Assembly (NCBI RefSeq): GCF_003610355.1
Contig: NZ_RAPY01000001.1
Location: forward strand, 496,001 to 560,000
Direction: 5' to 3'
DNA from: Sphingobacterium detergens
GTDB lineage: Bacteria; Bacteroidota; Bacteroidia; Sphingobacteriales; Sphingobacteriaceae
Length of the DNA: 64,000 nucleotides
The notes under the pieces were generated by a model. The model ran no database searches. It worked only from the letters and a program-made list of their open reading frames with translations, and was not told the origin of the DNA. Shown in pieces: positions 36,063-45,304 of this stretch. The stretch's first letter is position 1. Each line of letters starts with the position of its first letter. Position numbers and translations under genes: made by a program.

Positions 36063-36812
36063 CTATTTCTCGATAAGCCCATCATTATTGAAGGTGTATT
36101 TTTGGAGATCGATTCCAGAAACCTTAATGGCACCTTGTCGTATGTTTTCACGTGTTGTTTCCCAATTCGCTGAATTGTTGGTCTTTAATTGCTCTTGGCG
36201 AGCGTAGGTAAAGATAATCGCCATATAGGATAGAATTTCAGCAATTTCCTGTTTCTGATCATTGTTGAAAGCTGAGACTGCCGGATTATTGCTCATAACG
36301 TCATTCATCTGCTTTCTTAGATTCTGAATCCCTTGGGGATACTTTGCGACATCACCATTGTTGACAGCCTGCCAGGATAGTGCAATAAATGCGGTGAATA
36401 CATCCGCCAGATTATGGCTGCTAAAGCCGTAGGGTTTCAGTAGTTTGTTAAACTCTCCCAGAAAATTAGCATTCTTTATGACCTCTGTTGTCGTTTTTAT
36501 TTTATCCCTGTTTCCGTTTGCAGCCATAGACGCAACCATATTCAAGACCTTGTCCTGAATTTTTGTAGAAGAGGTGAAATTTAGATTAACAGCAAGATTT
36601 TTAGTGTGAGGTTCCTTTTTACCGATAACTTTATTATTGGTATTACCTTTCATTCCTCGCTCAATCGAACTTTTTGTCGTTAAAAACATTGCGTTATTGA
36701 ACGCTCCCTGATACATTATTCCCGGATTACCGATTTGTGCGATAGCCTCAAGATTGGATAAAAAAATCGTAAACAGTGTAATCAGACAAAATGTTATTTT
36801 AGAATTTTTCAT
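36063..36812 (-). CDS. Exported protein of unknown function (possibly DUF6683-like)
   Basis: This 249-residue protein has a signal peptide (FLSNLEAIAQ) and a mostly helical mature part. A conserved-looking segment runs YGFSSHNLADVFTAFIALSWQAVNNGDVAKYPQG (about residues 133-167) and another is QKQEIAEILSYMAIIFTYARQ. The layout resembles the DUF6683 proteins found in Bacteroidota and Proteobacteria, but I am not certain. It stands alone between convergent and divergent regulators. Confidence 0.75.
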   Translation of the reverse strand: MKNSKITFCLITLFTIFLSNLEAIAQIGNPGIMYQGAFNNAMFLTTKSSIERGMKGNTNNKVIGKKEPHTKNLAVNLNFTSSTKIQDKVLNMVASMAANGNRDKIKTTTEVIKNANFLGEFNKLLKPYGFSSHNLADVFTAFIALSWQAVNNGDVAKYPQGIQNLRKQMNDVMSNNPAVSAFNNDQKQEIAEILSYMAIIFTYARQEQLKTNNSANWETTRENIRQGAIKVSGIDLQKYTFNNDGLIEK

Positions 36813-36993
36813 GTGAGATTTATTTAAGTATTGAAAACGATGAAAGTCCGGTGGAGCTTATTGCTATTGTATCGGCGTTGAATATCGTTCTCCTATCAAA
36901 TTTCAGTTTTATCTGTTTGGGACGCAATACTCCCAATGGAGTAATTTTCAGTATTTTAAATGGCTCTTCCCGATAATTTAGTAATATTACATA

Positions 36994-38902
36994 ATGGACT
37001 TTGTAAGATCTATAGTGATGCTTTTTATCTGTTGCGCTTCAGTTACTGTTTGCGCACAGCAGGCTTTGGTTGACAGCCTGACGCATCGTCTCAATAAAGT
37101 CCAAACTATGGCGAAAAAGGTCGAAATTTACTATCAAATGGGCGATGATCTGGTTAACCAGGATACGGCAAAGGCTGTTTCTTTTGTTCGAAAGGGGCTC
37201 TCATATGCCAAAGGAAGTCCGTTTTATGAAGGACTTGGGTATTTCTACCTGGGGCGTGTCTATATGGAATTTTCACGCAACAAAGCGGTAAAATCGTTTG
37301 ATAGCGCCATTTATTACCTTGCGCCAATCGCTACAGCAGAATCTGTGATCTACCAAAGTCGTGCCTGGGCGAATAAAGCAGTTCTGGCACAGATGAATGG
37401 GGACAATACAACCTATATTAGGCTATTTTTAGAAAAGGCCATTCCGCTTGCAGGTAAGGGGGGAGACAGTCTACGTATGGCGGATGGATACACCAATGTT
37501 TCCTTACCCTTTATGAATTTTGGGCAGTATGAAAAAGCCATACTCTATCTTAATAAATCGGCTGCCCTTTTCAGAAGACTTGGCCCCGAATGATCTCAGA
37601 CAGATCGATATTTATTGCCATCTCGCAAAAATTTATCTGTTGCAGAATAGGGTGGGTGAAGCTGGGAGAAATCTGCAGCTGGCTAGCGAACTGCTGAAAG
37701 ATAATCCGACAAGTTTGTATGCGCCCAATTTCCATGCAATTGAAAGTATGTATTTCATCAAGCGCAAATTATGGAAAGATGCTCTTCAGACAATAGAAAA
37801 AGGACTACAGGTTGCGGAAAAATTAGGAGCACGTCAGGAAATTCGTCTTTTACGTTATCAAAAGGCCAAGCTTTTTGAAGGACAGCGCAACTGGTCGGCA
37901 GCGAAACAGGTTTTGTTGACCATGTACCAGCAGGGATTTGTGGAATTGAACACAGACAAAAAACAGCTTTTTGAAGATCTAGCCACGATAGATTCCAATC
38001 TGGGTAATTACAGAGGAGCGTATGAGTGGATGCTAAAACATAGAGTACTCTCCGAAGAAGTGTATGCACAACAGACGAAACTACAGATTGCTGGTCTGGA
38101 AGCAAAATATAATTATGACCAAAAAGAAAAGGAATTATTGGTTGCGCAGGAAAAAGCAGAAAGGCAGCGCACTATTATTTGGCTCGTTGTCAGTATTGCA
38201 GTTATTGCGTTGATCGTTGTTTATTTTTGGTATCAAAGCTGGAGAAGGAGGACGATTCAACAGTTGCGACAGCAGCAACAAATTGAATTGGGGAAAGCAT
38301 TGTTGGATGGAGAAGAGCGGGAGCGCAGTCGCTTGGCGAGGGATTTACATGATGGGTTAGGCGGTATGCTAGCGGGGATTAAACTCAATCTTGCCCAGAT
38401 GATCGAACAACAGGCAAGTCTGGGGGAAGCGGACTTGAAACAAACTGTTGACCGATTAGGATATTCCGTTAAAGAGCTTCGACGGATCGCGCGAAATCTG
38501 ATGCCTGAATCCTTAGTGCGATCTGGACTTGAAGCCGCATTGAAAGACCTCTGTACAGAAGCTGCCCTACCTATGGTAACAATAAGTTTTAGGGCATTTG
38601 ATATACAGCCGTATTTTTCGGCACAGGTACAGCTGATGATCTACCGTATTGTCCAGGAGCTTATTTACAATGTCTTAAAGCATGCAGGAGCCTCACGAAT
38701 CATTGTGCAGTGCAGCCAGTCGAGCGGAATGTTTTTCATTACCGTTGAGGATAATGGTAAGGGGTTTCCGACAGCTGCCCAGACAGACACTGGACAGGGG
38801 CTAAAGAATATCCATAACCGAGTTGATCTATTGAATGGAAAAATAGAGGTTGAATCGTCAGTTGAAGGAACAAATATATATATTGAACTGTATGTTGAAT
38901 AA
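36994..38902 (+). pseudogene. TPR sensor histidine kinase, split by a frameshift
   Basis: Two overlapping frames make one protein. Frame 1 (36994-37593, 199 codons) has a signal peptide (CASVTVCAQQ) and TPR repeats up to ILYLNKSAALFRRLGPE and a TGA. Frame 2 (in-frame sense from about 37586 to 38902) continues with the next TPRs (NDLRQIDIYCHLAKIYLLQN), one membrane helix (TIIWLVVSIAVIALIVVYFW), a HisKA_3 dimerisation domain with the phospho-acceptor in RDLHDGLGGMLAGIKLNL, and an HATPase domain with EDNGKGF and GQGLKNI. Removing one C from the CCCC run at 37584-37587 joins the frames as RLGPNDLRQ, restoring about 635 residues. The next gene is its response regulator. Natural mutation, sequence error or frameshifting cannot be told apart here. 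Confidence 0.85.
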
Positions 38903-39539
38903 TGATCAAAAGCTGGTAAGTGTTGTCATTGTGGATGACCATCCCGTCGTTATTGAGGGCTTTAAAAATGTCGTGAATAATGGAGAGCAATTGGTACTGA
39001 AGAACTGGTTTACATCGGCCTTGGATTTTCAGGTATTTATGGAGGAGGAAACAGCAGATATTGTTCTGTTGGATATTACTTTGCCCGATGGTAATGGCAT
39101 ACAGCTCTGTAGAGAATTAAAACAAAAACAACCACAGATCATTGTCCTGGCTATAAGCAATCTTAGTGAACGTAGCATTATCCAGCAGATGTTGCAGAGT
39201 GGTGCCAACGGTTATTTGTTGAAGACAGCGGAGCCAGCTGATATTCTATCCTGTATCAAAAGAGCATTAGCCGGTGAAATTGTATTGAGTAGGGAGGTTA
39301 ATTCCTTATTTGATTTGAAGGCTTTAAATGAGCCTGCTGAGATACCGGAATTGACCAAACGGGAGCGGCAGATTTTAAATTTAATTGCGAAAGGAAAAAA
39401 ATCAGCCCAGATTGCAGAAGAATTATTTATTAGTCCGCTTACCGTGAAAACACATCGGGCAACACTACTACAAAAATTTGAAACCGGTAATATTGTTATT
39501 GCAATTAACAAGGCAAGGATATATGGTCTCTTAGAATAA
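38892..39539 (+). CDS. LuxR/NarL-type response regulator
   Basis: This 215-residue regulator has a receiver domain (VVIVDDHPVVIEGF; phospho-Asp in DIVLLDITLPDGNG) and a C-terminal LuxR HTH (LTKRERQILNLIAKGKKSAQIAEELFISPLTVKTHRATLL, positions about 150-195). The ATG at 38892 overlaps the kinase stop codon by 11 bases, a translational-coupling arrangement; the earlier in-frame start at 38850 would overlap more. It pairs with the upstream TPR kinase. Target genes are unknown. The regulator is intact although the kinase is frameshifted. Confidence 0.93.
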   Translation: MLNNDQKLVSVVIVDDHPVVIEGFKNVVNNGEQLVLKNWFTSALDFQVFMEEETADIVLLDITLPDGNGIQLCRELKQKQPQIIVLAISNLSERSIIQQMLQSGANGYLLKTAEPADILSCIKRALAGEIVLSREVNSLFDLKALNEPAEIPELTKRERQILNLIAKGKKSAQIAEELFISPLTVKTHRATLLQKFETGNIVIAINKARIYGLLE

Positions 39540-39672
39540 GCAAAAGCAGTATAGGTCTATGTTATACACGAGAGAAGTGTCTATTGACATAGTGCGGATT
39601 CAATCAAAGCTTGTTCTGTGACGGAGCAAAAGGGGATGAAGCTAAATGATTTATTGCGCGACGGGATCCAGG

Positions 39673-40026
39673 CTATTTTAAGATCTCTTCCCTATACCTT
39701 ATTCCCCATGCGCCCATGGTATCAATAATCTGATGGAGGCTTTTTCCAAATTCAGTCAGTTCATAATCAACCGATACAGGCATGGTATTATTTTGTGTTC
39801 TAGTGATAAGCCTGTTCAGTTCAAGGTCTTTTAGTTCTTTTGAAAGCGTTTTTGACGCCACGCCCTCCACTTGTCTTTTGAGATCCATGAACCGCATTTT
39901 ACCGACATAATAAAGATGACTAATGATCAAGGTTTTCCATTTTCCATCCAATAGAGACATGGTATCCCTGACACCACGAATATGTTCGTTGCATTCTGGC
40001 GCAATTTCAATCTTTTCTTTTTTCAT
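39673..40026 (-). CDS. HxlR-family winged-helix regulator
   Basis: This 117-residue protein has the HxlR features: an N-terminal cysteine in IAPECNEHIRGVRDTM, LLDGKWKTLIISHLYYVGKMRF, DLKRQVEGVASKTLSKELKDLELNRLI and the wing VSVDYELTEFGKSL. ATG 40026 is chosen because the longer frame begins with TTG at 40065, just before the operator-like palindromes. It is divergent from a nitroreductase gene, so it probably represses that gene and itself in response to electrophiles or oxidants. Confidence 0.93.
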   Translation of the reverse strand: MKKEKIEIAPECNEHIRGVRDTMSLLDGKWKTLIISHLYYVGKMRFMDLKRQVEGVASKTLSKELKDLELNRLITRTQNNTMPVSVDYELTEFGKSLHQIIDTMGAWGIRYREEILK

Positions 40027-40066
40027 AATGCAATAAAAAACAAAGGTATAAAATGTTTTATTCAAT

Positions 40067-40109
40067 ACTTGGTTACTCCGAAGTAACTAGTTTCCTCTAG
40101 GTAACAAGT
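40067..40109. promoter_or_regulatory. Nested palindromes, candidate HxlR operator
   Basis: GTTACT (40072-40077) and AGTAAC (40082-40087) form a perfect inverted repeat with a 4-base spacer. A larger near-palindrome pairs ACTTGGTTAC (40067-40076) with GTAACAAGT (40101-40109). They lie between divergent HxlR and nitroreductase genes and upstream of a -7-like TAACTTTG near 40134. Confidence 0.6.
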
Positions 40110-40225
40110 AGCAATTTGATACTTAATAACCTTTAACTTTGTTGCATCAAAAAGAATTAGGTGATTCTATTTCAATGAAAGAATTACGTTAATTGGAATT
40201 TTAAGACGATTAAAAGATAAAAGTT

Positions 40226-40855
40226 ATGTCATTAAAAGAAGCCCTTAATTGGAGATCTGCAACCAAAAGTTTTAACGGAGAAACAATTGAGAAAGAAAAA
40301 TTGGATCAGATCCTTGAGGCCATTCGTTTAGCGCCAACAAGTTCTGGTCTTCAGCCATTCAAGGTATTTGTTGTCAGTAATCAAGACATCAGAGCGAAAT
40401 TGACGCCAATAGCCTGGGGACAACCTCAGATTTTACAAGCCTCCCATATTCTTGTTTTCGCAGCATGGGATGCTATTTCCGTGGATCGGGTAGATGGTTT
40501 TTTTGAATATAGTAATCAGGTCCGCAACCTTCCTTCAACAGCAACTGACGCTTATAGATTGAACCTTTTGAGTTTACTGGATAAGAAAACGAAAGAAGAG
40601 CAATTTATCGATGCTTCGCGCCAATCTTATATTGCGCTAGGCTTTGGATTATTGGCAGCTGCCGATCTTAAAATTGATGCAACCCCAATGGAGGGCTTTG
40701 ACAATAATGCTTTGGATGAACTGCTGGATCTAAAGTCGCAGGGATTAAGAAGTACAGTGATGATGGCTTTGGGACATCGTGACGATGAGAATGACTGGTG
40801 GTCAAAATTAGATCGGGTACGCAGACCGCACGAAGAGCTATTTATTGAACTATAG
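40226..40855 (+). CDS. NAD(P)H-dependent nitroreductase family oxidoreductase
   Basis: This 209-residue FMN enzyme resembles NfsB-type nitroreductases. MSLKEALNWRSATKSFNG holds the FMN-phosphate-binding Arg-Ser, IRLAPTSSGLQPFKVFVVS the second FMN contact, and LGFGLLAAADLKIDATPMEGF the C-terminal motif. It would reduce nitro compounds, quinones or other electrophiles with NAD(P)H. The divergent HxlR gene likely controls it. A strong terminator follows 18 bases after the stop. Confidence 0.93.
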   Translation: MSLKEALNWRSATKSFNGETIEKEKLDQILEAIRLAPTSSGLQPFKVFVVSNQDIRAKLTPIAWGQPQILQASHILVFAAWDAISVDRVDGFFEYSNQVRNLPSTATDAYRLNLLSLLDKKTKEEQFIDASRQSYIALGFGLLAAADLKIDATPMEGFDNNALDELLDLKSQGLRSTVMMALGHRDDENDWWSKLDRVRRPHEELFIEL

Positions 40856-41302
40856 ATCATTCGTTTAATTGTTAAAAAGGGAGCCAAGGCTCCCTTTTTT
40901 TGTTATTACTATAGGGGCAGTTTCCTTCGCTATGGATTATCCGAAATTGTCTTTCTGGAATTTATTTAATCCCACTCAGCATCAATACCTATAGGCTAGC
41001 TTTTCTAAATTTTTCACAAATAATTTATAGAAATTAAAATAATTTATATTTAATTATAATAGCTTTCATGTTTTTGCATTATAGTGTTTGTTATACACTA
41101 TACCGTTTTCGGTAATTACGCAATCGTTTGATGAAATTTTCTAAAACTTTTCCGCCTATATTGCTACCGATTTTAAACCACGAAATTTCTTGTTATAGAA
41201 ATTTAAAAATATGATGAAAATACGTAACGGACATAAAAGTCTGCGATGGTATTCTTGCGAATAAAATAATTAACACAATTCATAAACTTAATTTAAAAAC
41301 CA
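40856..41302. other. 447-base intergenic region before the M60 peptidase gene
   Basis: It holds the terminator at 40874-40899, then very AT-rich sequence with two perfect 8-bp inverted repeats: TATAGTGT/ACACTATA (41080-41087, 41095-41102) and AAATTTCT/AGAAATTT (41183-41190, 41197-41204). No ORF is supported. Confidence 0.5.
40874..40899 (+). terminator. Terminator after the nitroreductase gene
   Basis: AAAAAGGGAGCC (40874-40885) pairs with GGCTCCCTTTTT (40888-40899) around a 2-base loop, with further T residues after it. Confidence 0.9.
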
Positions 41303-42643
41303 ATGAGAAAGAACATCTTTTATGTTATTGCACTCTGTTGTATTGCTGTATTTTCATCCTGCAAAAAGGATGCTGGGCGGATGATTTCTGTTCTTGCTGA
41401 TCTACAATCCCCAGCACTGGCCATTGCAGACAGCGTACAGATCTTCAAAATTACACCATCGGCATCCACAGAGGTGGATCGGCTACAATTCAGAGCAAAT
41501 CACAACGATATGCAGGCGACGGGATTTTATGTCGCTCCCAATAGCACAATTACGCTGAATGTAAAAATCAATACAGGTACTACTGTTGCCCGTCTGGCAA
41601 TTGGTACGCCTTTTCGAGATAATATTCGACCTGTTAGACAGTATTTTAATCTTCAGGCAGGAACGCAGACCTTCACAGCCGATCAGTATGGAGGTTTGGT
41701 GTATGTGATCTATACCGCCAACAATTACAGTACTCCAGGAGAAATTGAAGTGACCTTTGGAGATGGCTTCATTCCTGTTCCGTATTTTCAGAAAGGAAAA
41801 ACAACGCATGCACAATGGTTGGTCACACTAGACTCGTTAAAAAACAGCGCGCCGGATGTCATGTTCTCTTCTGACCGTACGATTATGGTCGCCAATATGG
41901 ATGAAGCCCTTTTATATCAGAACGAAGATCAGCAGTTAATTGTAGACCGACTGGACTCTATCATCGGCTTTTCAAATTATATTAGTGGCTTGAGTGGTGC
42001 CAGCGGCGTACATGCTATTCCCTATAACAAACATTTGATTACGGTTAGAGATTCTTCTGCTGGGGGGTATATGGCAGCTGGTATTTCTATTTATTTTACA
42101 GAATCTTTATCGTATAGAATGTTACAGCCTAAATACCTCTCCAATACAAACGGCTGGGGAATCTGGCATGAAGTGGGGCACACTTATCAACAAAAGGCCT
42201 GGACTTGGGGCAATCTCACCGAAACAACAGTCAATGTCTATTCATTGGCCAGCGAAAGAGGATTTGGTATTCCTGTGAGCCGTATTACCGCAAATAATTC
42301 CTGGCCAAAATTGGATACTTACTTTCAAAAGAATATAGCAGACCGTAATTTTAATGCGGGTGATAATGATTTAAAAATGATTATGTTCCATCAGTTATGG
42401 TTGGCATTTGGCGATAACCTCTATATTAATTTGAGCAGATCTACACGTGAAAATCGACCAACTGTTTCTACCGATGCCGAAAAGATGCGTTACTTTATGC
42501 TTTCAGCCTGTCAGATTACACAAAAGGATCTCTCAGATTTCTTTAGAAAATGGGGCTTCAAAGTTGATGAATCTGTTTATACAGAAATTGCTAACCTTAG
42601 TTTAACTGCACCAGCTCAAGATATTACCTTGTTAAGGGATTAA
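41303..42643 (+). CDS. M60-family (enhancin-like) metallopeptidase lipoprotein
   Basis: This 446-residue protein has a lipobox (AVFSSCKK, Cys20), an N-terminal beta-rich domain (about residues 25-155) and a peptidase M60 domain. The gluzincin motif is H289-E-V-G-H293 with the third ligand E307 in GNLTETTVN. Known M60 enzymes cleave O-glycosylated mucin-type proteins. Together with the sulfatases and fucosidases in this window, it suggests breakdown of host or food glycoproteins. It stands alone behind a long AT-rich leader and ends before the tRNA-His terminator. Confidence 0.9.
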   Translation: MRKNIFYVIALCCIAVFSSCKKDAGRMISVLADLQSPALAIADSVQIFKITPSASTEVDRLQFRANHNDMQATGFYVAPNSTITLNVKINTGTTVARLAIGTPFRDNIRPVRQYFNLQAGTQTFTADQYGGLVYVIYTANNYSTPGEIEVTFGDGFIPVPYFQKGKTTHAQWLVTLDSLKNSAPDVMFSSDRTIMVANMDEALLYQNEDQQLIVDRLDSIIGFSNYISGLSGASGVHAIPYNKHLITVRDSSAGGYMAAGISIYFTESLSYRMLQPKYLSNTNGWGIWHEVGHTYQQKAWTWGNLTETTVNVYSLASERGFGIPVSRITANNSWPKLDTYFQKNIADRNFNAGDNDLKMIMFHQLWLAFGDNLYINLSRSTRENRPTVSTDAEKMRYFMLSACQITQKDLSDFFRKWGFKVDESVYTEIANLSLTAPAQDITLLRD

Positions 42644-42720
42644 ATGATTTGATATCACCGTCCCCGTACAGCATCCAAATTGTCTCAATAGGTTTCGAAG
42701 ACCGGACATTTTGAAAATCA

Positions 42721-42752
42721 AAAAAGGCAGATCATTTTAACGATCTGCCTTT
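42721..42752. terminator. Terminator between M60 gene and tRNA-His
   Basis: AAAAGGCAGATC (42721-42732) pairs with GATCTGCCTTTT (42741-42752) around an 8-base loop. On the minus strand the stem is followed by TTGATTTTC, serving tRNA-His; the plus side serves the M60 message. Confidence 0.85.
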
Positions 42753-42753
42753 T

Positions 42754-42828
42754 GGGTAAGTAATCGGGCTCGAACCGACGACCCCTAGAACCACAATCTA
42801 GTGCTCTAACCAACTGAGCTATACCTAC
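42754..42828 (-). tRNA. tRNA-His (GTG)
   Basis: On the minus strand a full cloverleaf can be drawn: acceptor GTAGGTA with TACTTAC, a D arm, anticodon stem CTAGA/TCTAG with loop TTGTGGT (anticodon GTG), and a T arm with GGTTCGAGCCC. The discriminator is C73 and a G precedes position 1 (base 42829), both hallmarks of tRNA-His. CCA is not encoded. It is a single gene with a terminator directly downstream. Confidence 0.96.
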
Positions 42829-43029
42829 CGTGATTTTGATGTCACAAAAGTAGTATTATAGCCCATATCTTCCAAATGTTTTTTAAACTTTTTGATTAAA
42901 CAATTGTCTATCAAATGGTATATTTTTATCGGAGCATATTGAAAGGCGACAAAAGATAATATTCGCGTAACATTTTCGGTTCAAATGGCCATAATTGGAC
43001 CTTGGTCTATTATTTGTATTATACTATAT

Positions 43030-43590
43030 ATGGGAAAATTTTTGAAATTTTTAATTATCGTAGCCATTTTGGCAGTGGGAGCTTGGTTTGTCTATCAAAA
43101 ATATAATAGCGGACCGCGAGTGGAAAGCAAGCATCAGCTTCTGGTTGATCGCATTGAAGCTATGGGGAAATTGGAATTGGTGAAATATCGCTATAGCGAT
43201 GTTGTGGAACATAAAAATATCAATACCTTCTTGCCTACGGCAAGTGTATTGCTCATTGTCAAAGCGGATGCTGTTGGCTGTGTGAATTTAACAAAACTGA
43301 CACCGGAGGATATTAAGGTGGTAGGAGACTCTGTTTCCATTAAATTGCCGGCTCCGGAGATCTGTTACATTAAGATTGACCACGAAGCATCAAAGGTATA
43401 TGATACCAAAATGGCCTTCCTGCGAGAGGCAGAATTGGTTGATGAAGCTTATAAAACTGCTGAAAAAGCTGTAGCGGATGATGTGAAGAAATCTGATATC
43501 CTACAACAGACCAAAGTAAATGCGACGACTGTGTTCAAACCATTGTTGCAAGGACTGGGCTTTTCGAAGATCAACCTCACTTTTGAATAG
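43030..43590 (+). CDS. DUF4230 family membrane-anchored protein
   Basis: This 186-residue protein has one N-terminal transmembrane helix (FLKFLIIVAILAVGAWFVY) followed by a periplasmic or cytoplasmic DUF4230 domain: LELVKYRYSDVVEHK, LLIVKADAVGCVNLTKL and SIKLPAPEICYIKIDH. The C-terminal part is a charged helix. The family is common in Bacteroidota and Firmicutes and has no known function. ATG 43030 fits the usual start just before the helix; an earlier ATG at 42985 would add 15 residues. It is convergent with the AraC regulator gene. Confidence 0.88.
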   Translation: MGKFLKFLIIVAILAVGAWFVYQKYNSGPRVESKHQLLVDRIEAMGKLELVKYRYSDVVEHKNINTFLPTASVLLIVKADAVGCVNLTKLTPEDIKVVGDSVSIKLPAPEICYIKIDHEASKVYDTKMAFLREAELVDEAYKTAEKAVADDVKKSDILQQTKVNATTVFKPLLQGLGFSKINLTFE

Positions 43591-43638
43591 CTTGGTTCAG
43601 TTCATGTTGATTTTTTTTTGCCCTCAGAAAGGGTTGTT

Positions 43639-44505
43639 TTAACGCTGTATATGTGATCTATACCTACTTGGGGTAATACCTTTAATGGATTTAAAAATTT
43701 TATTAAAATTCGAAAGGCTATTGAAACCACAGGCAAAGGCTATGTTGGTGATCTGTAATTTATTTTCGGTAATCAGCCGGCATGATTCACTGATGCGTAC
43801 TTCATTGACAAACTGGACAAAGGTTTTTTGTGTGCGGGACTTAAAATAACGACAGAACGAATGTTTGGACATATTCGCTAGCGTCGCAACCTGATCCAGC
43901 GGAATCTCTTTTGTAAAGTTGTTGAACACAAACTTAAAGATACGGTCGATTTTCTCATTGTCCATCGAACTGTAATTGTGTGTGTAACCTGGACTGGAAA
44001 GATATTCATATTCATCGGTTGTAATCAACAATTCGATGATTTCAAGCAGCAATATTGTTTTTTTAAAACCGTAGTCAAGATGAACTATTTGTTCCAGTTT
44101 GTGTTTTAGCTGCTGCTTTGTTTCTCCCCGAAATAGAAGTCCCCGCTTGGAGGCAGTCAGAAAAGCCTCTATTTTATGTGTTTTAAAAAGCTGTCCCAAT
44201 ACCTCTAAGAGTAATTTAGGTTCGACATAAAGTGCCATTGAGCGCGATAGATCTGTTGAATCCTGATTCGAGCTGTCATTGTGCCAAACATGGGGTAGGT
44301 CAGGTCCCACAAAAGTCAGCTCATCGGTCGAAAAACTGTCGATACTGTCCCCTATAATACGTTTACCCTCACTTTGGACAATATAAGTCATCTGACAGGC
44401 ACTGTGAAAATGGAATTCCGTGGAAAAAAAAGGTTGGCAAACTTCTTTTGTTGCAAATGTCGCTATCTCGGATCCCTCCAATATTTTAGTGAAGATGGGT
44501 TTCAT
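43639..44505 (-). CDS. AraC-family regulator, probable activator of the fucose operon
   Basis: This 288-residue protein has an N-terminal cupin-like sensor domain (FHFHSACQMTYIV, FVGPDLPHVWHND) and a C-terminal AraC HTH (IPLDQVATLANMSKHSFCRYFKSRTQK and ITNIAFACGFNSLSNFNKIFKSIKGITPSRYR). The cupin type binds sugars in many regulators. It is divergent from the mutarotase gene that opens the fucose operon, with 184 bases between, so L-fucose or a pathway intermediate is the likely signal. That ligand is inference. Confidence 0.91.
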   Translation of the reverse strand: MKPIFTKILEGSEIATFATKEVCQPFFSTEFHFHSACQMTYIVQSEGKRIIGDSIDSFSTDELTFVGPDLPHVWHNDSSNQDSTDLSRSMALYVEPKLLLEVLGQLFKTHKIEAFLTASKRGLLFRGETKQQLKHKLEQIVHLDYGFKKTILLLEIIELLITTDEYEYLSSPGYTHNYSSMDNEKIDRIFKFVFNNFTKEIPLDQVATLANMSKHSFCRYFKSRTQKTFVQFVNEVRISESCRLITENKLQITNIAFACGFNSLSNFNKIFKSIKGITPSRYRSHIQR

Positions 44506-44625
44506 TTACTGGTTATCATGTTGTTTAATGGATGTTAAATATAGCTTATTTTGTCATAAATACGAAACGATAGTCGAAATGTCGTTAATATAGTGTCAAT
44601 ATTGAGCAATCTAGGCACAGTTTTA

Positions 44626-44653
44626 TTGTCCTAAGAGTAGTAGTTTAGCTTTA
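44626..44653 (+). promoter_or_regulatory. Possible promoter of the fucose operon
   Basis: TTG (44626-44628), a 17-base spacer and TAGCTTTA (44646-44653), one mismatch from TAnnTTTG. The mutarotase ATG follows 36 bases later. A weak match, as expected for an activator-dependent promoter. Confidence 0.35.
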
Positions 44654-44689
44654 TGTAAAAAGGAGTATTGATAACAAGAATACCTAAAT

Positions 44690-45127
44690 ATGATATTAAG
44701 AAAATTAGTTCCATTTGTACCCTTTACACTCGTGTGTGCGATCTCCATTTTAATGGTTTGCTGTGGACGGGATCAGGAACCTAAATCTGTTAAACGCTAT
44801 GCTTCCATTACAGGTGTAAAAGCCGAAAAATTGGAATATTACAAAAAACTTCACGGGGATGCATGGCCGTCGGTGCTGCGGAAAATCAAGGAATGCCATA
44901 TCCAGAACTATTCTATTTTTCTGAAAGAGGTCGATGGGCGGCATTATCTATTCAGCTATTTTGAGTATACCGGAGCGGATTTTAATGCCGATATGCAACG
45001 GATGGCCGCTGATCCCGAAACGCAACGTTGGTGGAAGGAAACGGATCCTTGCCAGATGCCACTCCCGGATGCCCGTGCAAAAGGAACTGTCTGGTCGGAT
45101 ATGGAAGAGGTATTTCATACCAACTAA
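44690..45127 (+). CDS. L-rhamnose/L-fucose mutarotase family lipoprotein
   Basis: This 145-residue protein belongs to the RhaM-type mutarotases (DUF718), which interconvert alpha and beta anomers of 6-deoxy-L-sugars. Family blocks are LEYYKKLHGDAWPSVLRKI, where the His is the likely acid/base, NYSIFLKEVDGRHYLFSYFEY, and RWWKETDPCQ. RhaM enzymes are usually about 104 residues and cytoplasmic. This one has an extra N-terminal hydrophobic signal with a lipobox (AISILMVCCGRD), so it is probably exported. It opens the fucose operon; the next gene, a secreted fucosidase, follows after 177 bases. Confidence 0.88.
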   Translation: MILRKLVPFVPFTLVCAISILMVCCGRDQEPKSVKRYASITGVKAEKLEYYKKLHGDAWPSVLRKIKECHIQNYSIFLKEVDGRHYLFSYFEYTGADFNADMQRMAADPETQRWWKETDPCQMPLPDARAKGTVWSDMEEVFHTN

Positions 45128-45304
45128 CTGAAACAAAATCCGAATAATAACCTAAAACAAAAAATTATGAAACCATCATGATTTATTCAGTCACACTAAT
45201 AAGTGGATAACCGAGCAAAGCGAGCTCATGAATGCCACTTAAAACATACACTCGATGAATAAAGCTGATAGCTTCATCACAATTGAAAAAACAAATTTAT
45301 AGAG

